From: an uncultured Lachnospiraceae bacterium
Lineage (GTDB): Bacteria > Bacillota > Clostridia > Lachnospirales > Lachnospiraceae
Reading direction: 5' to 3'
DNA: 59,197 bases
NCBI GenBank assembly: GCA_910588295.1
Contig: CAJUQO010000013.1
Coordinates: 1 to 59,197, forward strand
In this document: positions 53,682 through 59,197 of the stretch, one piece after another
Numbering within the stretch: position 1 is the first letter of the stretch
Layout: each line of letters begins with the position of its first letter
Position numbers and translations under genes: made by a program
The notes under the pieces: model-generated
Databases searched by the model: none
Told to the model about the DNA's origin: nothing
The model's input: only the letters and a program-made list of their open reading frames with translations

Positions 53682-55532
53682 ATGTCAAAGCTAGATGAGA
53701 TTTTTCAGCAGAGATTACAGCGGCATCATGATGAGCTGCGCTGGCTGTATATGGAGCTGTATCAGAATGATTCCATGTTTTCTGAACTGTGTACACAGAT
53801 GTATGAGTATTACCGGCAGCGGAAGGTAAGTCTCCGCAACCGGGACGCCAGACGTGAGAAGCAGCCGGACTGGTTTAAACAGAAGGATATGCTGGGCATG
53901 ATGCTGTATATAGACAATTTTGCCGGTAATATCCCCGGAGTTAAGGATAAGTTGGACTACATTCGCTCCTGCAAGGTGAACTGTCTTCACCTGATGCCGT
54001 TTCTGGACACCCCCAGGGGGCGGTCTGACGGCGGTTATGCGGTGTCGGATTTTAGAAAAGTGCGTCCCGACTTGGGAACGATGGAGGATCTGGCGGAGCT
54101 CACAGACCTGTGTCATCGCAAAGAAATCAGTGTCTGTATGGATTTTGTGATGAACCATACCTCGGAGGATCACGAGTGGGCCAGACGGGCCAGGGGCGGT
54201 GAGGGCGAGTATATGAGCCGGTATTTCTGCTTTGACAGCTACGATATCCCGGCCAGGTACGAGCAGACGGTGCCCCAGGTATTCCCCACTACGGCTCCCG
54301 GTAATTTTACCTATATTGAAGATATGAAGCATTTCGTCATGACTACATTTTACCCGTACCAGTGGGATCTGAATTACAGGAATCCCCGTGTGTTTAACGA
54401 GATGATGTATAATTTCCTCTATCTGGCCAATCAGGGTATTGATATCATAAGGATTGACGCGGTGCCTTACATATGGAAGGAGCTGGGAACCCAGAGCCGC
54501 AATCTGCCCCAGGTGCATACCATTGTCCGTATGATGCGCATGATCGGCGAGATCGTGTGTCCCGCCGTGGCGCTGCTGGGCGAGGTGGTCATGGAACCAG
54601 AGAAGGTGGTGCCCTATTTCGGTACGGTGGAGAAGCCGGAATGCCATATGCTGTACAATGTCACGACGATGGCCACCATTTGGCACAGTCTGGCGACCCA
54701 GGATACCCGTTTGCTGAAAATGCAGCTGGATACGGTTTCTTCTCTGCCCCGGGAGTATACCTTCTTGAATTACCTGCGCTGCCATGATGATATTGGCTGG
54801 GGGCTGGATTATGGTATTCTCAAGTGCTGGGGGATAGACGAAGCGCTCCATAAACGTTTCCTGAATGATTACTATACCGGAAATTTCCCGGGCAGCGAGA
54901 GCCGCGGCGAGCTCTATAATGATGACGCAGTAACCCGGGACGCCAGGTTCTGCGGTACCGTCGCCTCCATGTGCGGGATTGAGAGCGCCGGATTTGAAAA
55001 TAATCCGGAGAAAATGGAGCGGGCCATACGCCTCGATGTGATGCTCCATGCTTACATGCTGGCCCAGTCCGGTATTCCGATGCTTTACAGCGGCGACGAG
55101 GTGGGCCAGGTGAATGATTACTCCTACAAAGAGGACTGGGAGAAAAATCAGGATTCCCGGTATATCCACCGTGGGGCTTTCCGCTGGGAGCTGGAGAAGA
55201 ATATCAAGAATCCGGATTCCGTGGAGGGACGTCTGTTTTCGGCGCTGGGGGCTTTGGTCGTGGCCCGCAGGAAGTCAGAGGTGTTTGACGCTGAAGCATC
55301 TGTGACCACTGTGGACATGGGGGATCCTGCTCTGATCTGCATTCAGCGGGAGACGGAGGAATCTCTCATGAAGGGGTTCTTCAATTTCAGCGGGGACGGG
55401 AAGACAGTGGTGCTCCAGGAAGGGGACTGCTATAAGGATATACTCAGCAAGAGGGTGTTGAAGGGTGAGACTTTCTGGTTGGAGGGCCATGATTTTGTGT
55501 GGCTGTACCGTGGAAAAAAAGAGGAGGTGTAA
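53682..55532 (+). CDS. GH13 amylosucrase-like glucosyltransferase
   Basis: 616 residues, close to amylosucrase length. An N-terminal helical domain precedes the barrel. GH13 catalytic residues are D259 (IIRIDAVPYIW), E301 (LLGEVVMEP) and D370 (RCHDDIGWG). Blocks such as GGYAVSDFRKVRPDLGTM, DFVMNHTSEDHEWARRA and YPYQWDLNYRNPRVFNEM are characteristic of the amylosucrase/sucrose-hydrolase branch. Such enzymes split sucrose and build alpha-1,4-glucan, or simply hydrolyse it. There is no signal peptide, so it is intracellular. It lies downstream of a palindromic operator-like site and two genes before a LacI regulator. Sucrose phosphorylase activity cannot be excluded by sequence reading alone. 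Confidence 0.85.
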   Translation: MSKLDEIFQQRLQRHHDELRWLYMELYQNDSMFSELCTQMYEYYRQRKVSLRNRDARREKQPDWFKQKDMLGMMLYIDNFAGNIPGVKDKLDYIRSCKVNCLHLMPFLDTPRGRSDGGYAVSDFRKVRPDLGTMEDLAELTDLCHRKEISVCMDFVMNHTSEDHEWARRARGGEGEYMSRYFCFDSYDIPARYEQTVPQVFPTTAPGNFTYIEDMKHFVMTTFYPYQWDLNYRNPRVFNEMMYNFLYLANQGIDIIRIDAVPYIWKELGTQSRNLPQVHTIVRMMRMIGEIVCPAVALLGEVVMEPEKVVPYFGTVEKPECHMLYNVTTMATIWHSLATQDTRLLKMQLDTVSSLPREYTFLNYLRCHDDIGWGLDYGILKCWGIDEALHKRFLNDYYTGNFPGSESRGELYNDDAVTRDARFCGTVASMCGIESAGFENNPEKMERAIRLDVMLHAYMLAQSGIPMLYSGDEVGQVNDYSYKEDWEKNQDSRYIHRGAFRWELEKNIKNPDSVEGRLFSALGALVVARRKSEVFDAEASVTTVDMGDPALICIQRETEESLMKGFFNFSGDGKTVVLQEGDCYKDILSKRVLKGETFWLEGHDFVWLYRGKKEEV

Positions 55533-55688
55533 TCATCGGGTATTAAAAAAGTAAATGTTTTTCGGACTGCCGGGGGTATTAACATTTTATGGGATTGTGT
55601 CGATAGTATTTATACATCTTATATCTCTGGTATATAGTACCGGGCAGATACATGCATTTACATTTTTTAATCAAAAGGAGGATACACA

Positions 55689-56315
55689 GTGAGGATTGAT
55701 GATCTTTATAACCAGGGTTATGGCAACACAGCAGTATACACCGGAGGTGTAACGAAGACCAGTGAAGCCGGGCAGAGCCAGTCGGCCGGCAGTACGGATG
55801 ATGCCGCTCAGGTGGCGGTGAACAAGGATCGTGTGGAGCTCAGCAGCGATGCCAAGGCAGCTACCGGAAAAATGAGCGATTCTGAGAGGGCGGCTCTTGT
55901 GGAGAGCCTGAAAGCGGATATGGATAACCAGATGAACCGCTTTACCAACATGATGATGGGCATGTTCCAGAAACAGGGCATCACCGGCCTTACCGCCGGG
56001 AGCGACGCGTTCTGGAGGCAGATCGCCAGCGGCAATTTTACCGTGGATGCCCAGACCAAGGCACAGGCACAGGAAGCTATTTCTGAGAATGGCTACTGGG
56101 GCGTGAAGCAGACATCCCAGAGGATTTTTGATTTTGCTTACGCGATCGCCGGTGATGACACTGAAAAAATGAAAGAGATGCAGGCGGCTGTGGAAAAGGG
56201 TTTCCAGGCGGCTACGAAGTCATGGGGGAAGGAGCTTCCCTCTATCAGCGGCGAGACCCATACTGCCATTAATAATCTCTTTGACGAGTATTATAAGAGT
56301 GCCGGAGCAGCCTGA
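55689..56315 (+). CDS. Hypothetical protein with FlgM-like linker motif
   Basis: 208 residues from a GTG start with AAAAGGAGG ahead at normal spacing. The N-terminal 70 residues are low-complexity (Gly/Ser/Thr/Gln) and contain DRVELSSDAKA, a phrase also found in FlgM and flagellar-associated proteins. The rest is helical (MDNQMNRFTNMMMGMFQKQG; GYWGVKQTSQRIFDFAYAIA; KMKEMQAAVEKGFQAATKSW). No signal peptide or membrane span. No flagellar genes are in the window, so the link is only suggestive. It stands alone between the GH13 and LacI genes. Confidence 0.75.
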   Translation: MRIDDLYNQGYGNTAVYTGGVTKTSEAGQSQSAGSTDDAAQVAVNKDRVELSSDAKAATGKMSDSERAALVESLKADMDNQMNRFTNMMMGMFQKQGITGLTAGSDAFWRQIASGNFTVDAQTKAQAQEAISENGYWGVKQTSQRIFDFAYAIAGDDTEKMKEMQAAVEKGFQAATKSWGKELPSISGETHTAINNLFDEYYKSAGAA

Positions 56316-56395
56316 CGGGCTGACGGAAAAGGCAGATAGAAACAGTATTCTGCGTTTTCCATAGGCAGTTAAATGTAGGATGGGCAGCAGTTATG

Positions 56396-56455
56396 AAAAG
56401 GAACAGATATGTAGACTTGTTGAAATGCTGACAGTCTTGCGTATTTGTTCCTTTT
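56396..56455 (+). repeat. Inverted repeat between hypothetical gene and LacI regulator
   Basis: AAAAGGAACAGATA (56396-56409) pairs with TATTTGTTCCTTTT (56442-56455), 13 of 14 positions, around a 32-base loop and followed by T-rich sequence. It may end transcription of the upstream gene or be an operator for the regulator that begins at 56489. Confidence 0.5.
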
Positions 56456-56488
56456 TGTATTTTTACAGTAATAAAGGAGAAACGGCAG

Positions 56489-57463
56489 ATGGCAACCTTA
56501 AAGGATGTTGCTAGGGAGTCAGGGCTGACTGTCAGCACGGTATCCCGGATACTAAACAACAGAGGGTATATCAGCGATAATGCCCGCCAGAAAGTGGCGG
56601 ATGCCATGGAAGAGCTGAATTACCGCCCCAATGAGGTGGCGCGTTCTCTTCATAGGAAGAGCACCAATATGATCGGGCTCATTGTGCCCCATATCCGTCA
56701 TCCCTATTTTGCTGAGATGATCAGCAATCTGGAGAACCAGGTGTACAAAAAAGGCTATCGGATACTTCTGTGCAATTCCCAGAGAAGCGAGAGGGAGCAG
56801 GAGTTTATTGATATGTGCACCGGTAATCAGGTGGCGGGGATCATCCTCTGCAGCGGAACGCTGGAGACGAAAAAGTTTGGCAGGGTGGATATTCCGGTGA
56901 TCACGATGGAGCGTTTCCGGGATAACGGGACGGCTTCGGTGGAATGTGATAACAGGCAGGGCGGGGAACTGGCGGCGGAGAAACTGATCTCCTGTGGTTG
57001 CCGCAATCTGCTGCAGGTGGGAAATATCGCTAACCAGCCCATGCCGGCGGATACGCGGGCGGAGGGGTTCCGGGCCGTCTGTGAGAGGGAAAATGTCAGC
57101 TTTGTGGAGGTGTCCGTGCAGGAGGCCCAGTATTATAACATGCGTTACAGTGAGATACTGGAGGATGCCCTGCGGAAATATGCTCAGACCGACGGAATTT
57201 TTGCCAGCAGCGATGTGATCGCAGCCCAGGCGCTGCAGGCCTGCCGTAAGCTCCGTATTTCCGTGCCGGATCAGATGAAGATTATAGGGTTCGACGATAT
57301 GCAGATCGCCACGATCACGACGCCCCAGCTCACGACTATCCATCAGCCGGTCAAAGAGATGGCAGAAATCGCGATCTCCCTGCTCCACGATGCGGTGCAG
57401 GAAAAACTGGTTCCCCGGCGGACGGTGCTGCCGGTCCACCTGGTGGAGCGGGAGACCACGTAA
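56489..57463 (+). CDS. LacI-family transcriptional regulator
   Basis: 324 residues. The N-terminal helix-turn-helix and hinge are typical: MATLKDVARESGLTVSTVSR and NYRPNEVARSL. A periplasmic-binding-protein-like sugar-sensing domain follows (NMIGLIVPHIRHPYFAEMIS, then DGIFASSDVIAAQALQACRK and IIGFDDMQIATITTPQLTTI). AAAGGAGAA lies ahead of the ATG. In this family, sugar binding releases DNA. The neighbouring GH13 and GH32 genes are the likely regulon. It ends three bases from the end of the convergent minus-strand gene, leaving no room for a separate terminator. Confidence 0.95.
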   Translation: MATLKDVARESGLTVSTVSRILNNRGYISDNARQKVADAMEELNYRPNEVARSLHRKSTNMIGLIVPHIRHPYFAEMISNLENQVYKKGYRILLCNSQRSEREQEFIDMCTGNQVAGIILCSGTLETKKFGRVDIPVITMERFRDNGTASVECDNRQGGELAAEKLISCGCRNLLQVGNIANQPMPADTRAEGFRAVCERENVSFVEVSVQEAQYYNMRYSEILEDALRKYAQTDGIFASSDVIAAQALQACRKLRISVPDQMKIIGFDDMQIATITTPQLTTIHQPVKEMAEIAISLLHDAVQEKLVPRRTVLPVHLVERETT

Positions 57464-57466
57464 AAT

Positions 57467-58204
57467 CTATTTTTTAAGAAGCGCATCCAGGAGTTCCCTG
57501 CAGTCTTCCATGTGCTCCGTATTGGAGATGACGACTGCGTAGAGGGGCTCCTGTTCTTTTTCGTCTGCCGGCTGGTTGTAGGCGTCGTAAAATGAGGTTC
57601 CCGACAGATCCACGGCATAGTAGCCGTCGATCCCGTCCGCGGGATTGACGTTGCCGCGTTCGTCCTGGGTGAGATTGGCGGTGTCATAGACCAGTTTCCC
57701 GTTCTTTATGAGGCTAGCGGAGAGGCTGTCCGGCAGCGCTTCGTCAAGGGGCATGCAGGCGTTAATGGCCAGCAGGTAGCTGTACATATCCGGGCCGCAT
57801 ACGGCCAGATCCATGCGTCTGGAGGATACGGCAGTCATAACCTCCAGTTCCTGTACATAGTAATACTGATTGTCATAATCAAAGGGCTGATCCAGGTTGA
57901 CATCCACCTTGCCCGGTTTCCCGTCGGATTTCAGATCCTGGGTGAACTGACGGAACCAGCCGCTGCAGTCCGCGTCGTTGTTCAGAACCACGCAGACCCG
58001 CAGCCTGCGGGGCTTCTGGCCTTCCCAGAGCATACCGGCGAAGGTGACGACGGTAACGATAATGAAAGCGGAAACCAGTATTTTCCAGCGGTAATAGTCC
58101 CACAAAAACTGCAGTTTCTTTTTCCCGTCAAGGCTTTTAAACGTATTCCAGTCACGGCGAAGCTCCTGGCGGAATATAGACGGTTCTTTTTTTGCTCTTT
58201 TCAT
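57467..58204 (-). CDS. Membrane-anchored hypothetical protein of a YesL-type operon
   Basis: 245 residues. A basic cytoplasmic N-terminus (MKRAKKEPSIFRQELRRDWN) leads into one membrane helix (ILVSAFIIVTVVTFAGMLW). The remainder is extracellular: RVCVVLNNDADCSGWFRQF, VQELEVMTAVSSRRMDLAVC and INACMPLDEALP resemble one lobe of a sugar-binding-protein-like fold. In Clostridia such proteins often accompany YesL and ABC sugar systems. The gene start overlaps the end of the YesL gene by 4 bp. Function unknown. Confidence 0.75.
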   Translation of the reverse strand: MKRAKKEPSIFRQELRRDWNTFKSLDGKKKLQFLWDYYRWKILVSAFIIVTVVTFAGMLWEGQKPRRLRVCVVLNNDADCSGWFRQFTQDLKSDGKPGKVDVNLDQPFDYDNQYYYVQELEVMTAVSSRRMDLAVCGPDMYSYLLAINACMPLDEALPDSLSASLIKNGKLVYDTANLTQDERGNVNPADGIDGYYAVDLSGTSFYDAYNQPADEKEQEPLYAVVISNTEHMEDCRELLDALLKK

Positions 58205-58872
58205 GTTTTATCCTCGTTTTCCGGTTCTGTGATAAAGCTGAGCGGTCTTAGCTCATCCTCATCCCTATCTGTCTCCGGCAGATGGGGCTTCAGTATGGAC
58301 GCAAGCAGTACAGAGTGAAATCTTCCCACCAGGCCAAAGACAATGAGAACCAGGCCGGGCAGCAGGTGGCAGGCCCACAGGCCTACGGCGGTTACAAAGA
58401 GCATCAGAATAGTTTGGGCCGGATGCCCCATGGCAAGTAAAAAGGCCCAGACAAGGATCTCCATATTTTTTTTTTCGAATTTTGCCAGCAGGGCAAAGGA
58501 ATACAATGCGACAGATGCCCACAACAGGAATAAAACGGCAAAAAATACCATAAAAAAAGTATAGATGCCTGTACCGGAATGGTAGCACATATTGATGTCA
58601 ATGGCCAGAAAGGCCCCTGTGGCCGTCATCAGCAGGCCAAACCCCGCTCCCTGCCGAAAATTCTGTCTGAAAGAACGGAAAAAGTCTCTGGATACAATGC
58701 CGTCCTCCCCGCGGGCCATATTGATCAGAACGTAGAAAAAGGCGGCGGTGGAGGGACCGATGGTGAAGACGGGCAGACAGCAGACCAGCCACAGGACATT
58801 GGCGATAAACAGATCGAAAACCCTGTCCATGCTGTTCCAGAAAGGATTGTCCAGATTGAAAAGTTTGTTCAT
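58201..58872 (-). CDS. YesL/DUF624-family membrane protein
   Basis: 223 residues, five to six hydrophobic segments, with the family start NLDNPFWNSMDRVFDLFIAN, then LWLVCCLPVFTIGPSTAAFF and EDGIVSRDFFRSFRQNFRQG. YesL proteins are membrane proteins of unknown activity that accompany sugar ABC transporters. AAGGAGG precedes the ATG at 58872. It is the first gene of a two-gene minus-strand operon whose upstream region is the last 325 bp of the window. Confidence 0.88.
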   Translation of the reverse strand: MNKLFNLDNPFWNSMDRVFDLFIANVLWLVCCLPVFTIGPSTAAFFYVLINMARGEDGIVSRDFFRSFRQNFRQGAGFGLLMTATGAFLAIDINMCYHSGTGIYTFFMVFFAVLFLLWASVALYSFALLAKFEKKNMEILVWAFLLAMGHPAQTILMLFVTAVGLWACHLLPGLVLIVFGLVGRFHSVLLASILKPHLPETDRDEDELRPLSFITEPENEDKT

Positions 58873-59197
58873 GATAGGTGTCCTCCTTGGATTAGTGTAT
58901 AGTGAGAGAATCTGTTGAACATGGGTCGGACATATGTAAAGATGAAAGGATAGTGTTGTCAGACCATTGTAGCAAAAAAGGAGAGGCGGCGCAATAAGAA
59001 GTTCTAAGGAATGTCAACGGGATGACATATTCGGGCGCCGGTGCGGGCGGACAGAAGGGTGATTATGCAATTGCACGGTGTGGAATTATAGATGGTAATT
59101 GCTATAAAAAGGCTTTGGATTAGGAATAATCCACGAAAAATTAACCTAGATTATTCACGGCACAGCCGTGAAAGTGTCTGAAAGCCACATAGTTGCT
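58873..59197. other. Intergenic end of window with nested inverted repeats
   Basis: No gene seen in these 325 bp. TTCACGGC-ACA-GCCGTGAA (59154-59172) is a perfect hairpin. GAATAATC (59124-59131) and GATTATTC (59149-59156) form another that overlaps it. The pattern resembles repeated intergenic hairpins of Lachnospiraceae and may be part of a longer element beyond the window. No strong promoter for the YesL operon was found. Confidence 0.5.

Noticed and set aside
53715..55169. 484-codon minus-strand frame opposite the amylosucrase-like gene
   Set aside because: The GH13 triad is on the plus strand. The minus frame is His/Ile-rich shadow sequence.

Overview
The window reads as chromosomal DNA of a low-to-mid GC gut Clostridia, most likely Lachnospiraceae. 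The evidence is AGGAGG-type ribosome sites, tandem large serine recombinases, an Agr-like kinase/LytTR pair, a YesL-like membrane operon and Clostridia-style protein families. No rRNA, tRNA or CRISPR array was recognised.

1-5.5 kb is a mobile-element end: the tail of one large serine recombinase with its terminator, a 5'-truncated second recombinase, and two intact ones. 5.5-11.2 kb holds a compact four-gene operon: a dual-GHKL ATPase/histidine kinase, a receiver protein without DNA-binding output, an HNH nuclease and an adenine-N6 methyltransferase. It looks like a restriction-modification-type defence cassette with a two-component switch. Imperfect ~65-bp direct repeats lie at both ends, and four short repeats lie upstream. 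11.2-14.3 kb is a gene graveyard: a toxin-antitoxin pair in which each gene has one in-frame stop, a RecB-like/DnaQ-like nuclease fusion, and a cytosine-methyltransferase/restriction-enzyme deletion chimera. sbcDC (14.4-18.7 kb) marks the return to housekeeping sequence. An Agr-type kinase/regulator pair follows on the minus strand.

21.2-42.8 kb is a coherent plus-strand biosynthetic and signalling locus. It has a STAS anti-sigma-antagonist-like protein, an ABC transporter, a GH3-type adenylating enzyme, a membrane PP2C phosphatase, an RsbW-like kinase, a secreted membrane-anchored protein, a MATE transporter, a CoA-ligase-like enzyme and a 3011-residue NRPS (A-T-C-A-T-C-A-T-reductase). RsbW-like domains are also fused to the ABC ATPase and to the MATE transporter, and are found in a decayed MATE paralogue. 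This suggests that partner-switching proteins act on transporters rather than, or as well as, on a sigma factor.

42.9-45.7 kb carries an XRE-like regulator, a membrane Ser/Thr kinase and a DUF6414-like protein. 45.8-57.5 kb is carbohydrate-oriented: fructosamine-kinase-like protein, MATE, GH32 sucrose hydrolase, hybrid histidine kinase, DUF1622 protein, amylosucrase-like GH13 and LacI regulator. The window closes with a minus-strand operon of an anchored hypothetical protein and a YesL/DUF624 protein.

All assignments come from reading the sequence by eye; no database search was run.
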